Source: Acinetobacter lwoffii (GTDB taxonomy: Bacteria; Pseudomonadota; Gammaproteobacteria; Pseudomonadales; Moraxellaceae). Taken from it: 64,000 nucleotides of DNA. Positions 23,198 through 32,403 of this stretch are shown piece after piece. The DNA is taken from contig NZ_CP118963.1 in the NCBI RefSeq assembly GCF_029024105.1, positions 1,488,001 through 1,552,000 of the forward strand. The letters run 5' to 3'. The notes beneath the pieces were generated by a model. It had not been told where the DNA came from. It made no database searches and was given only the letters and a program-made list of their open reading frames with translations. Numbering within the stretch: position 1 is the stretch's first letter; each line of letters starts with the position of its first letter. Position numbers and translations under genes: made by a program.

Positions 23198-25975
23198 ATG
23201 AATAGTATTCCGGTTATGGAACTACATAGCTCTACTGAATCCCAAATAAAAACCACTCAGACGACCTGTCCTTATTGTGGAGTAGGCTGTGGTGTCATCG
23301 CGCATGTAAGCCAAACCCCTATGGGTGAAAAGGTTCAGGTTGAAGGCGATGTTCAGCATCCTGCGAACTTGGGCAAGTTGTGTATTAAAGGCAGTCATCT
23401 TGCCGATACACTTGGCTTAAAAACCCGGCTTCTGCATCCGATGACAGGGCGAAAAGAGCAGCGGCAAATAAGCACTTGGGATCATGCTATTTCAAGTATT
23501 GCCAATAAATTTCAGCAATATATTGATCAGTATGGACGTGACAGCATCGCCTTTTACGTCTCCGGCCAGCTTTTGACTGAAGACTATTATGTGGTGAACA
23601 AGTTTGTAAAGGGCTATCTCGGTACTGCCAATATTGATACCAATTCAAGACTGTGCATGTCATCTGCTGTGGCAGCGCATAAACGGGCTTTTGGCGAAGA
23701 TCTGGTACCGGCCAGCTATACAGATTTTGAGCAGACAGAAATGGTGGTTCTGGTCGGATCCAATACCGCCTGGTGCCATCCGGTGCTTTATCAGCGCATT
23801 ATGAAAGCCAAAGAAGAGCGGGATTTATTTGTGGTAGTGATTGATCCACGCTTTACTGCAACCTGTGAAGCGGCAGATTTACACTTACCCATTTTACCAG
23901 GTCAGGATGTCGCGCTGTTTAATGGCTTGTTGCAATATCTTCAGCAAAATGGCCATGCTGATCTGGATTTTGTTACCCAACATACTCAAGGTCTGGAGCA
24001 AGCGCTTGCCAGCAGCTCGACAGAGTTATCGATTGAAAGCGTGGCAAAGCGTACTGGTATTGCTATTGAAAAATTAACCTTATTTTTTCAGAAATTTGCC
24101 CAGACCGAAAAAATTATGAGCCTGTTTTCCATGGGTGTAAACCAATCCTCTCAAGGCGTAGACAAAGCCAATAGCATTATCAACTGTCATTTATTGACAG
24201 GGAAAATAGGCAAACCCGGTTCGGCACCTTTTTCCATGACTGGACAACCGAATGCGATGGGCGGACGGGAAGTCGGTGGGCTGGCCAATATGCTGGCCAG
24301 TCATCTGGATTTAGACAATCTGCAGCATCAGCAACTGGTGCAAGATTTCTGGCAAAGCCCGGTCATCGCGCGGCAGCCCGGATTAAAAGCAGTAGATTTA
24401 TTTCAAGCGGTGGAAAGCGGGAAAATCAAGGCCATCTGGATTATGGCCACCAATCCGATCGTGAGTTTGCCCGATGCAGATCAGGTTAAACGCGCCTTGG
24501 AACAGTGTGAATTTGTGGTGGTTTCCGATATTTGTCTCGACACCGATACTACGCAATATGCCGATGTACTGTTGCCGGCACTGGGTTGGGGCGAAAAAGA
24601 TGGCACAGTCACCAATTCGGAGCGACGTATTTCCCGGCAAAAGGCTTTTTTGCCGGCTCCGGGTGAAGCCAAAGCAGACTGGTGGGCCATTTCCCGAGTG
24701 GCCAAGGTCTTGGATTTTAGCGGTTTTGACTTTAATAATAGCCATGACATTTTTCTGGAACATGCCCGTTTATCTGCTTATCAGAATAGTTCGCTTTCGC
24801 AACGTGAAGATACCCCTAATTTCCGCTATTTCAATCTGCAAGGTTTAACTCATCTCAGTTTTGCTGAATATCAGAATCTAACACCGATCCAGTGGCCGGT
24901 CTGGGATAAGCAAGAAGTTCATCAGGTTGGTCAACTATTTAGCCAAGGCCAGTTTAGCCATGCAGATGGCAAAGCCAGATTGGTGCCGACAGTTGCAGCC
25001 GATCCGGTACATGCTATTTCTGCTGAATATCCTCTGATCCTGAATACCGGACGGATTCGCGATCAATGGCACACCATGAGCCGTACCGGATTATCTGCCA
25101 GTTTATCCCAGCATCGTGCCGAGCCTTATTGTGAGCTGCATCCGCACGATGCGCTGAAATATGGCCTGAAAGATGCCGAGCTGGTCGAGGTGAAATCCGC
25201 TTGGGGAAGTTGTGTGCTCCGTGTGCAATTTTCACAAAATATGCGACGTGGCCAGATTTTTGCACCGATTCACTGGAACGACCAGTTTGCCTCAGATGCG
25301 CGGATTGGCAAAGTGGTGAATCCTGTAGTTGACCCGATTTCTGGTGAGCCAGAATTTAAACATACTCCGGTGATGATCCAGCCATTTTATACCCAGTGGC
25401 AGGGCGTGCTGTATGTACGGGAAGGCTTTGAGCAGCAGATCCAGACCATGATTGAAAATACAGTGTGGTGGAGCAAAATTCAAACCACGCAGGCCATCCG
25501 TTATGAGCTAGCAGACCGGCGCCGTTTTTCTGACATCACCGGGCAGATCAAGAGCCTGTTAGACTTTAATGATGAAAGCTTTGAATGGCTGAATCTCGAA
25601 GATCAAACTGCACATATCAGTCATAGTGTGGTGCTTCAGGATGGCCAGTTAATTGCCAGTTTTTATATCGCACCGGCGGCGCTATTGCCAGATCGTGACT
25701 GGGTGGCTGGCCTGTTTAGACGTGAACGTCTGAGTGCATTGCATCGTAAAGCATTGCTGGCAGGTCAGGCCATGTCGATGGGAAATAGTGAAGGGGCATT
25801 GGTCTGTAGTTGTTTTAAAGTTGGTAAGAACCGAATTATTCAAACCATTAAAGATAAAAATATCACGCATGAAAAACAGGTGACTGCATGTCTAAAAGCC
25901 GGAGGAAATTGTGGTTCATGCTTGCCAGAAATTAGAGGCCTGATTAAAGTCTGCCAGACGGAGTGCATAGAATGA
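23198..25975 (+). CDS. nasA: Assimilatory nitrate reductase, catalytic subunit
   Basis: 925-residue molybdenum bis-MGD enzyme reducing nitrate to nitrite in the cytoplasm (no Tat signal). The N-terminal [4Fe-4S] ligands are Cys24-x2-Cys27-x3-Cys31 and Cys61 (CPYCGVGC ... LCIKG), followed by the molybdopterin oxidoreductase core (SRLCMSSAV, MTGQPNAMGGREVGG) and the dinucleotide-binding domain (LILNTGRIRDQWHTMSRTG). A C-terminal BFD-like [2Fe-2S] domain (LVCSCFKVGKN ... NCGSCLPEI, about 868-915) matches Klebsiella NasA. Naming differs between species (NasC, NarB). AAGGAG sits 10 nt before the ATG. Its stop overlaps the mobA-like start by 4 bp. Confidence 0.94.
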   Translation: MNSIPVMELHSSTESQIKTTQTTCPYCGVGCGVIAHVSQTPMGEKVQVEGDVQHPANLGKLCIKGSHLADTLGLKTRLLHPMTGRKEQRQISTWDHAISSIANKFQQYIDQYGRDSIAFYVSGQLLTEDYYVVNKFVKGYLGTANIDTNSRLCMSSAVAAHKRAFGEDLVPASYTDFEQTEMVVLVGSNTAWCHPVLYQRIMKAKEERDLFVVVIDPRFTATCEAADLHLPILPGQDVALFNGLLQYLQQNGHADLDFVTQHTQGLEQALASSSTELSIESVAKRTGIAIEKLTLFFQKFAQTEKIMSLFSMGVNQSSQGVDKANSIINCHLLTGKIGKPGSAPFSMTGQPNAMGGREVGGLANMLASHLDLDNLQHQQLVQDFWQSPVIARQPGLKAVDLFQAVESGKIKAIWIMATNPIVSLPDADQVKRALEQCEFVVVSDICLDTDTTQYADVLLPALGWGEKDGTVTNSERRISRQKAFLPAPGEAKADWWAISRVAKVLDFSGFDFNNSHDIFLEHARLSAYQNSSLSQREDTPNFRYFNLQGLTHLSFAEYQNLTPIQWPVWDKQEVHQVGQLFSQGQFSHADGKARLVPTVAADPVHAISAEYPLILNTGRIRDQWHTMSRTGLSASLSQHRAEPYCELHPHDALKYGLKDAELVEVKSAWGSCVLRVQFSQNMRRGQIFAPIHWNDQFASDARIGKVVNPVVDPISGEPEFKHTPVMIQPFYTQWQGVLYVREGFEQQIQTMIENTVWWSKIQTTQAIRYELADRRRFSDITGQIKSLLDFNDESFEWLNLEDQTAHISHSVVLQDGQLIASFYIAPAALLPDRDWVAGLFRRERLSALHRKALLAGQAMSMGNSEGALVCSCFKVGKNRIIQTIKDKNITHEKQVTACLKAGGNCGSCLPEIRGLIKVCQTECIE

Positions 25976-26598
25976 AAAGAAAAGCAGTTAAAACGGTATC
26001 TTATCCGGAAACTGACGTGGTGATCCTGGCCGGCGGTTTAGCGCGGCGCATGAATGGCATCAATAAATTGCTGCACAAATTTGATGATGAAATCCAGCTC
26101 ATTAAAATCCATCAGCAGTTGAAGTCCCGGGCAAGCAAAGTCTGGGTCAATAGCCATCGGGATCATTCCATTTATAAACGGATGATTCCTTCGATCGACT
26201 TTTATCAGGACGATGAATCCGGCTTTCAGGGACCATTGATGGGCATGAAGAGCGCATGGTCACATGTGCAATCTGATTATGTGTTGTTTGTGCCTTGTGA
26301 CGTGACCTATATTCCCAAAAAGGTCATTTCACGTTTACATCAAGCCCTGCAACGACATCCTTTATCTGAAGTGGCGGTGGTTGAAATAAATGAAAAAGCA
26401 TTGTTTCCATTCTGTCTGATGAAACGCAGCAGCTTACCCATTCTTATACAACATCTTGAAAATGATCAGCACAGTTTAAAAATCTGTTTTGCTGACATGC
26501 ACATGCAGCGGGCAAGTTTTAAAAATCGTGCCCTGTTTTTCCACAGCATTAATTCATTTGATGAGCTACAGCAGCATCAACAGCTTAACTTTCTCTAG
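25972..26598 (+). CDS. mobA: MobA-like molybdenum cofactor guanylyltransferase
   Basis: 208-residue NTP-transferase-fold protein, probably attaching GMP to molybdopterin to make the guanine dinucleotide cofactor required by the nitrate reductase it overlaps (ATGA with the nasA stop; the frame also opens at GTG 25963). The nucleotide loop is somewhat degenerate: LAGGLARRMNGINKLL against the usual RMGGxDKGL pattern. The acidic metal site VPCDVTYIP and the GPLMGMKSAW motif are present. Placement in the nitrate reductase unit suggests a dedicated copy for this enzyme. Confidence 0.82.
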   Translation: MKRKAVKTVSYPETDVVILAGGLARRMNGINKLLHKFDDEIQLIKIHQQLKSRASKVWVNSHRDHSIYKRMIPSIDFYQDDESGFQGPLMGMKSAWSHVQSDYVLFVPCDVTYIPKKVISRLHQALQRHPLSEVAVVEINEKALFPFCLMKRSSLPILIQHLENDQHSLKICFADMHMQRASFKNRALFFHSINSFDELQQHQQLNFL

Positions 26599-26737
26599 CG
26601 TTTAAAATGCTAAAAGCCGAATTATCATATTCTGGCTCACCAAAATATTGCTTTTTTTTATTTTTCGAGCAAACTTTCGGACTAAAAAAGAACAAATATT
26701 ATCCATTAACATTCATTAAAAATAAATTTGTGCAAAG

Positions 26738-26755
26738 TTGGAACACTTATTGCTC
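26738..26755 (+). promoter_or_regulatory. Sigma-54 promoter of the moa-moe-mod operon
   Basis: TTGGAACACTTATTGCT has GG at 26740-26741, ten bases, GC at 26752-26753. It couples cofactor and molybdate supply to the same nitrogen signal as nitrate reduction. The -24 box is TGGAAC rather than TGGCAC. Confidence 0.72.
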
Positions 26756-26829
26756 ATTCATTGTGAAGAAATAGCGCAGTAAATCAAGACTGTTAAATAA
26801 CCGTGCAGATCTCATCATGGACCGCAGCA

Positions 26830-27855
26830 ATGAATAGCATGACAGCTTTAGCACCTCGCAGTATCTTTCAGGATCAGTTTGGACGCCAGAAACGTAAGTT
26901 GCGGATCTCGGTGACTGACCGCTGTAATTTCAAATGCAGCTATTGCATGCCTGAACATCCGGAATGGATGAATAAAAAAGATTTGCTCAGTTTTGAAGCC
27001 CTGTATGCTTTTTGCGAGTTTATGGTGCGACACGGGATTGAGCAGATCCGGGTGACGGGTGGCGAACCGTTGATGCGCCAAGGCATCGTTCATTTTATTG
27101 CCCGCTTACAGACATTGAAAGCCTTTGGCCTGAAACGTATTTCCATGACCAGTAATGGCCATTATTTAAAAGATTATGCCCAAGTGCTTAAACAGGCGGG
27201 ACTGGACGATATGAATATCAGTCTGGACAGTCTTGATCCAAAGCAGTTTCAGCAACTGACCCAAAAACAATTACAGCCTGTACTTCAGGGCATTGCTGCC
27301 GCGCAGCAGGCAGGGTTGTCCGTCAAGATCAATAGTGTGCTCATCAAAGGCATCAATGACAATCAGATTATTCCTTTGGTGAAATGGGCACAGCATCAGG
27401 CTATAGAACTGCGTTTTATTGAGTTTATGCCCCTCGATGGCGATCAGAAATGGAATCCGTCTGATGTCATCAGTGAGCAGGATATCCTGGATCAACTGAA
27501 AACTGAATTTGATGTCCAGGTATCTCAAGGACAAGGCGCCAATCCAGCCCGTGGCTATTTGGTCAATGGGCAGCCTTTGGGGATTATTTCCACCATTACC
27601 CATTCATTTTGCAGTGATTGTGACCGTCTGCGCCTCAATGCCCAAGGTGAATTTTATAACTGTTTATTTGCCAGACAAGGCCTGAACCTTAAGGCAGATA
27701 TCGAACAACTGGCGCTGGATCATTTCGCCACACAGACATTTCAGCACAAGCTCCACGCTTATATCTGGCATAAAGAGGCCGGCTTCCATGCGATCCAGCA
27801 ATCACCAATACAAAAGCCGATCCGAAAAATCAGCATGCACAGCATTGGAGGGTAA
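26830..27855 (+). CDS. moaA: GTP 3',8-cyclase
   Basis: Radical SAM enzyme starting molybdopterin synthesis from GTP. The N-terminal cluster motif CNFKCSYCMP (Cx3Cx2C) and the C-terminal second cluster (FCSDCDRLRLNAQGEFYNC) are both intact, as is the GGEPLMR SAM motif. The C-terminus ends SIGG, as required for activity. Start is uncertain: ATG 26830 (341 residues) is preferred, but GTG 26803 and ATG 26839 are possible and none has a clear ribosome binding site. First gene of moaA-moaD-moaE-moaCB-moeA-modABC; moaD begins 2 bp after its stop. Confidence 0.92.
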   Translation: MNSMTALAPRSIFQDQFGRQKRKLRISVTDRCNFKCSYCMPEHPEWMNKKDLLSFEALYAFCEFMVRHGIEQIRVTGGEPLMRQGIVHFIARLQTLKAFGLKRISMTSNGHYLKDYAQVLKQAGLDDMNISLDSLDPKQFQQLTQKQLQPVLQGIAAAQQAGLSVKINSVLIKGINDNQIIPLVKWAQHQAIELRFIEFMPLDGDQKWNPSDVISEQDILDQLKTEFDVQVSQGQGANPARGYLVNGQPLGIISTITHSFCSDCDRLRLNAQGEFYNCLFARQGLNLKADIEQLALDHFATQTFQHKLHAYIWHKEAGFHAIQQSPIQKPIRKISMHSIGG

Positions 27856-27857
27856 AT

Positions 27858-28124
27858 ATGTCACTCACTCAGCAAAAATTAATTCATATCAAAATAGAAG
27901 CCTTCGGTGCGATTGAACGACAAATTCCCGCAGATTTAAATTTGCAATGCGAGTCTGAAATTCATGTTTCTGAAGTCCTGAACCAGTTGCTATCCCTCTA
28001 TCCCGATATACAGCCCATGCTGGAACGTTGTGCCTGTGCAATCGGTGAAGACATTATTTCCAGACAGAATGTTTTAAATCGTGACAGTACGCTGGTGCTG
28101 TTATCGCCGGTAGCAGGAGGCTGA
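27858..28124 (+). CDS. moaD: Molybdopterin synthase small subunit
   Basis: 88-residue ubiquitin-like sulfur carrier with the required C-terminal Gly-Gly (LLSPVAGG). It donates thiocarboxylate sulfur to MoaE. GGAGG precedes the ATG, and moaE starts one base after its stop. It is slightly longer at the N-terminus than the usual 81 residues. Confidence 0.9.
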   Translation: MSLTQQKLIHIKIEAFGAIERQIPADLNLQCESEIHVSEVLNQLLSLYPDIQPMLERCACAIGEDIISRQNVLNRDSTLVLLSPVAGG

Positions 28125-28125
28125 G

Positions 28126-28668
28126 ATGCAACTCAAGTCACTAAAACAATTTGCCCGAATCCAGCAGACTGCTTTTAGTCTGGAGGATTTTGATGGTATC
28201 CAGCATTTTCCGGAATGTGGTGGAATCGGCATCTTTGTCGGAACAGTACGTAACCATCATCAGGGGAAAGCTGTGCGTGCCCTGAAATATACCGCCTATG
28301 CGCCTGTGGCTGAAAAAATGATTCGTGAAATTGAACAGCAGATCCAGATCAAATACCAGGTGTCTTATGTGCGGGTAGTGCACCGTATTGGTGAGCTGGA
28401 GGTTGGGGAAACAGCCATTATTGCTATGGCTTATGCGGCCCATCGTCGTGAGGCCTTCGCTGCCTGTGAGGAAGCTGTGGAACGGGTGAAGCATGAGGTT
28501 CCGGTCTGGAAAGAAGAGTTTTATCTGGATGGTAGCAGCCAGTATGTGGAAGGCTGTTGTATTCGAAAAGATCATGGACCTGAAACTAATCACTCTCATC
28601 ATGCAGAAGAAGCGCATTGTCACCATCACCATGTAGCAGAACACGCTTGCCAATCACCATCTAATTAA
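28126..28668 (+). CDS. moaE: Molybdopterin synthase large subunit with His-rich tail
   Basis: 180-residue MoaE converting precursor Z to molybdopterin together with MoaD. The core (GIGIFVGTVRNHHQGK, LEVGETAIIAMAYAAHRREAF, VPVWKEEFYLDGSSQYVEG) carries the conserved Lys-rich active region. The final 30 residues or so are unusual: a His/Glu/Cys-rich extension (NHSHHAEEAHCHHHHVAEHA) beyond the typical 150-residue enzyme. The tail could bind a metal; whether it serves copper or molybdenum handling is unknown. AGGAGG precedes the ATG. Confidence 0.92.
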   Translation: MQLKSLKQFARIQQTAFSLEDFDGIQHFPECGGIGIFVGTVRNHHQGKAVRALKYTAYAPVAEKMIREIEQQIQIKYQVSYVRVVHRIGELEVGETAIIAMAYAAHRREAFAACEEAVERVKHEVPVWKEEFYLDGSSQYVEGCCIRKDHGPETNHSHHAEEAHCHHHHVAEHACQSPSN

Positions 28669-28738
28669 ATGCGTCCAATGAGGATGCATAAGATGAATCA
28701 CTTTAAAACAGATTTTAAAAATTAGCCTGGGATGAATC

Positions 28739-29662
28739 ATGAAAAATGTAGGGATGAAAGCAGAAAGTTACCGTACAGCAATTGCCACTGGAATCCTGCA
28801 TGCACCGCCACATTGCATTGAGCTGCTACGTAATGGCAATACTGAAAAAGGTGATGCCCTGAAAACAGCACGCATTGCCGGCATTCTAGGTGCCAAACGG
28901 ACCGATGAGCTGATTCCATTGTGCCATCCATTACCGATTTATCGTGCCGATGTGGAATATGAACTGTGTGATGCACATGTCGAAATTATTGCTACTGTTG
29001 AAACCATTGGACCAACTGGTGTGGAAATGGAAGCTTTGACAGCGGTCAGTCTGGCAGGTCTGACCTTGTATGACATGCTGAAGCCGCATTGTGAACCGGA
29101 AGATTTGTCGCTGGATCAATGCAGGTTGCAGCAGAAAAAAGGCGGAAAATCACATTTTACCCGCGTACTTAAAGAGAGTCTGTCCGCTTCGGTTATTGTG
29201 CTGTCCGATACGGTTGCAGCAGGCAAAAAGCCGGACACTGCCGGACAAAACGTAATGGAAATTTTAAAAGAAGCCAATTTTGATTCTATTAGTTATCAGG
29301 TTATTCCCGATAGCCCAGAACAGCTCTTGACCCTGATTGAACAGCAGAAAAATCAGTATCCGCTGATTCTAACTGTGGGCGGTACTGGCTTAGGTCCTAA
29401 AGACCTGACCGTCGAAACCCTACAACCTTTGCTGCAACGGGAAATTCCCGGTTTAATGGAAGCTTCACGTAGTTTTGGGCAAAAACGTACCCCTTATGCT
29501 GCATTAAGTCGTGGCGTGGCTGGCTATATTGAGAACAGTCTGGTGATGACCCTGCCGGGAAGTCGTCAGGGTGCGAAAGAATCTCTGATCGCGGTACTTC
29601 CGGCTTTGGTGCACTTGTTTGATGTGCAAAAAAATATCCCACATGCGGGGGGCTATCAATGA
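28739..29662 (+). CDS. MoaC-MoaB fusion (cyclic pyranopterin synthase / adenylyltransferase)
   Basis: 307-residue bifunctional protein. Residues 1-150 are MoaC, which closes the pyranopterin ring after MoaA (ESYRTAIATGIL, IPLCHPLPI, GVEMEALTAVSLAGLTLYDM, KKGGKS). Residues 155-300 are MoaB/MogA-like, which adenylates molybdopterin (VIVLSDTVAAGKKPDTAG, LTVGGTGLGPKDLT, TLPGSRQGAKE). Its stop overlaps the moeA start (ATGA), so adenylation and molybdenum insertion are encoded in a row. Confidence 0.92.
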   Translation: MKNVGMKAESYRTAIATGILHAPPHCIELLRNGNTEKGDALKTARIAGILGAKRTDELIPLCHPLPIYRADVEYELCDAHVEIIATVETIGPTGVEMEALTAVSLAGLTLYDMLKPHCEPEDLSLDQCRLQQKKGGKSHFTRVLKESLSASVIVLSDTVAAGKKPDTAGQNVMEILKEANFDSISYQVIPDSPEQLLTLIEQQKNQYPLILTVGGTGLGPKDLTVETLQPLLQREIPGLMEASRSFGQKRTPYAALSRGVAGYIENSLVMTLPGSRQGAKESLIAVLPALVHLFDVQKNIPHAGGYQ

Positions 29663-30900
29663 ATCAGGCACTATCACATTCAGCCTGCGGTGCTGAACCG
29701 GGACTGATTTCTGTTGATCAGGCACTACAGATGATACTTGAGCAGACGAATGTCTTGGCAACTGAAAGCCTGCCGCTTGCTCGGGCTCTGAATCGCTATC
29801 TGGCAGAGGCGATTGATTCGGCCATACCATTGCCGCTGTTTTCACAAAGTGCTGTAGATGGCTATGCGCTTTGTAGTACAGAAAATGTTAGTGCTCACAG
29901 CACTTTTGAACTCATTGGAGAGATTCGGGCAGGGCAAAGTACTGAAATTGAACTGCGGCCAGGTCAGGCGGTCCGGATTTTTACCGGTGCCAGGATTCCA
30001 GCAGGAACTACAACGGTCGCCCGTCAGGAAATTGTCAAATGCCATGCCAATCAAATCATTATTACAACAGACCTAAAGCCTCATACGGATATACGTGATG
30101 CAGGCGAGGAAATCGCACAAGGGCAGCGTCTGGCAGATGCAGGTCAAAAACTGCATGTAGGTGCAATTGCAGCTTTGAGCATGGCAGGCGTAAAGCAGGT
30201 TTCAGTCTATCGTTATCCTAAAATTGCTGTTGTGATTACTGGAGATGAAGTCGCTTCCAGCATTGAAGACCTGAATTCCGGAAAAATCTTTGACGCCAAT
30301 GCTCCACTGATTCAGGCCTGGTTTCAATCACAGGGTCAAAACGTAGATATTCTGCATGTTTCAGATAATGAGTATGAGCTGCAAACGTTAATACATCGTC
30401 TTAAAAACCAATACGACTTCATATTGACCACAGGCGGGGTTTCGGTGGGTGATTATGATTTCATTCGTCCTGTTGCCCTGGAGCAGGGTTTTGAGCAGAT
30501 TTTCTGGAAAGTGAAGCAGAAGCCCGGAAAACCGATGTTATTTGCCAAGTATCGTCGAGATGATCAAGGTTACTGTTATCTCTTGGGTTTGCCGGGAAAT
30601 CCGGCTGCTGTGTATGTCGGGATGCAAATCTATACGGCAACTTTACTGAATGCCTTACAAGGGCAAAAGCAGTCACCTGCATGGCTTAGTGCGGTAATGA
30701 CACATGATTTGAAAGCGGATGCACGTGAACGTTTTTTAAGAATGGCTGCAGAATTTGATCAGGGTACTTTAAAGCTCAAAAGCCTGGCGAAACAGCAGTC
30801 GCATATGTTGAGTAATCTGATGCAGGCCAATTGTCTGGTACGTATTCCGGCAGCAACAGAAATCCAAGCCGGGCATGTGGTACAAGGTTTACTGATTTGA
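29659..30900 (+). CDS. moeA: Molybdopterin molybdenumtransferase
   Basis: 413-residue MoeA inserting molybdate into adenylated molybdopterin. Domain landmarks: QSAVDGYAL near residue 70, IFTGARIPAG, ITGDEVA, then the MPT-binding core (ILTTGGVSVGDYDF, KPGKPMLFAKY, GLPGNPAAVYVG) and a small C-terminal domain. The start overlaps the MoaCB stop by 4 bp. Followed after 38 bp by modA. Confidence 0.94.
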   Translation: MNQALSHSACGAEPGLISVDQALQMILEQTNVLATESLPLARALNRYLAEAIDSAIPLPLFSQSAVDGYALCSTENVSAHSTFELIGEIRAGQSTEIELRPGQAVRIFTGARIPAGTTTVARQEIVKCHANQIIITTDLKPHTDIRDAGEEIAQGQRLADAGQKLHVGAIAALSMAGVKQVSVYRYPKIAVVITGDEVASSIEDLNSGKIFDANAPLIQAWFQSQGQNVDILHVSDNEYELQTLIHRLKNQYDFILTTGGVSVGDYDFIRPVALEQGFEQIFWKVKQKPGKPMLFAKYRRDDQGYCYLLGLPGNPAAVYVGMQIYTATLLNALQGQKQSPAWLSAVMTHDLKADARERFLRMAAEFDQGTLKLKSLAKQQSHMLSNLMQANCLVRIPAATEIQAGHVVQGLLI

Positions 30901-30938
30901 AATGCCTGTCGCAATTCTCAATATTCGAATCACATAGA

Positions 30939-31712
30939 ATGAGAAAGATGGATTTATTCAAAGTTCTACTCACTGGCGTGCTGTTGACTAGCCCCATGCT
31001 GTATGCCGAAACAGTTAAAATATATGCCGCAGCCAGCCTGACCAATGCGATTACTGATATTTCCAGACTATATGAGCAACAGCATCGGGACATCCAGATC
31101 GTTCCGGTTTTTGCTGCGTCTTCGGTATTGGCGAAACAAATTGCGGCGGGAGCGAGCAGTGATCTATTTTTCTCTGCAGACCTAGACTGGATGAATGATC
31201 TGATCAAGAAACAAAAAATTCAGATCGGTCAGATTCGACCTATGCTTTTGAATGAACTCGTATTGATTAGTTCTATTCAGCAAAAAAATCATTTTAAAAT
31301 GTCAGCTGACTTTAATTTTGCTAAAGCCTTTCAGGGTTATTTATGTACCGGACAAATGGAATCGGTGCCTGCTGGAAAATATGCCAAACAAAGCTTAACC
31401 GGGCTGGGCTGGTTGAATCAGCTTCGAGGCAGAATTGTCGGTACGGATAGCGTCCGTTCAACTCTCGCATTTGTAGAACGTGGCGAATGTCAGGTCGGTA
31501 TTGTGTATAGAACTGATGCCTTGATGAGTAAAAAAGTTAAAATTTCGGGGGTGTTTCCAGCCAGTACACATCGTCCGATTGTGTATCCAATCGCTTTAAC
31601 CCGGCAGGGCCAGAAAAATCAGGCAGCAGTCCAATTTTCTGAATTTATCCAGACGAGTCCAAGGGCCAGGCAGATTTTCCAGAAATATGGTTTTAAGCTT
31701 AAGGTAGGCTAA
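30939..31712 (+). CDS. modA: Molybdate-binding periplasmic protein
   Basis: 257-residue ModA with a signal peptide (MDLFKVLLTGVLLTSPMLYA) and the oxyanion-binding start of the mature protein (IYAAASLTNAITDISRLYEQ), followed by FAASSVLAKQIAAGASSDLFFSA. Start is ATG 30939 or 30948; the longer frame to 30831 would overlap moeA. High-affinity molybdate capture in the periplasm feeding ModB/ModC, whose genes follow directly. Confidence 0.93.
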   Translation: MRKMDLFKVLLTGVLLTSPMLYAETVKIYAAASLTNAITDISRLYEQQHRDIQIVPVFAASSVLAKQIAAGASSDLFFSADLDWMNDLIKKQKIQIGQIRPMLLNELVLISSIQQKNHFKMSADFNFAKAFQGYLCTGQMESVPAGKYAKQSLTGLGWLNQLRGRIVGTDSVRSTLAFVERGECQVGIVYRTDALMSKKVKISGVFPASTHRPIVYPIALTRQGQKNQAAVQFSEFIQTSPRARQIFQKYGFKLKVG

Positions 31713-31718
31713 CTGCTC

Positions 31719-32402
31719 ATGCTTACACCAGAAGAACTGAGTGCCTTAGCGCTTTCAGCCAAAGTAGCGGGCTTTGCCACAGCGGTGTGTCTGCCATTTG
31801 CTATCGCCGTAGCATGGTTACTGGCGCGTTATGAATTCAGGGCCAAATTTCTTGTAGAGGCGATATTGCAGATGCCCATGGTGCTACCGCCGGTGGTACT
31901 GGGGTATCTTCTGCTCCTGCTGTTTGGTCATCAGGGGATGTTAGGGCAATATCTGCATGCATGGGGAATTCAGCTGATATTTAACTGGAAAGGTGCGGTA
32001 CTGGCAGCAATCATTGTGGCATTTCCTTTAATGGTACAACCGATTCGTTTGTCTTTTCAAATGATCAACCGGCAATTAGAACAGGTGGCAGGATCTCTAG
32101 GCGCTGCACCATGGCGGGTATTCTGTAGCATTAGCCTGCCTCTGGCTTTGCCTGGAATTTTAATCGGTAGCATTTTATGTTTCAGCCGCAGTCTGGGAGA
32201 ATTTGGTGCCACCATTACCTTTGTTGGCAATATTCCAGAAGAAACCCGCACGATTCCCATCGCCATTTATAGCCTGTTACAACAGCCTGATGGAGAAAGT
32301 ATGGCTATGCGTTTGGTCATTTTATCTCTGATTCTGGCTTTTTCAGCCTTGATTGCAAATTACTGGATTATGCAGAAGTATCAACGTAAATTGGAGGGCT
32401 AA
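31719..32402 (+). CDS. modB: Molybdate ABC transporter permease
   Basis: 227-residue inner-membrane permease with about five to six helices and the coupling motif region QVAGSLGAAPWRVFCSISLP. MVLPPVVLGYLLLLLFG is typical for ModB. It starts 6 bp after the modA stop, and modC starts one base after its stop. Confidence 0.93.
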   Translation: MLTPEELSALALSAKVAGFATAVCLPFAIAVAWLLARYEFRAKFLVEAILQMPMVLPPVVLGYLLLLLFGHQGMLGQYLHAWGIQLIFNWKGAVLAAIIVAFPLMVQPIRLSFQMINRQLEQVAGSLGAAPWRVFCSISLPLALPGILIGSILCFSRSLGEFGATITFVGNIPEETRTIPIAIYSLLQQPDGESMAMRLVILSLILAFSALIANYWIMQKYQRKLEG

Positions 32403-32403
32403 G

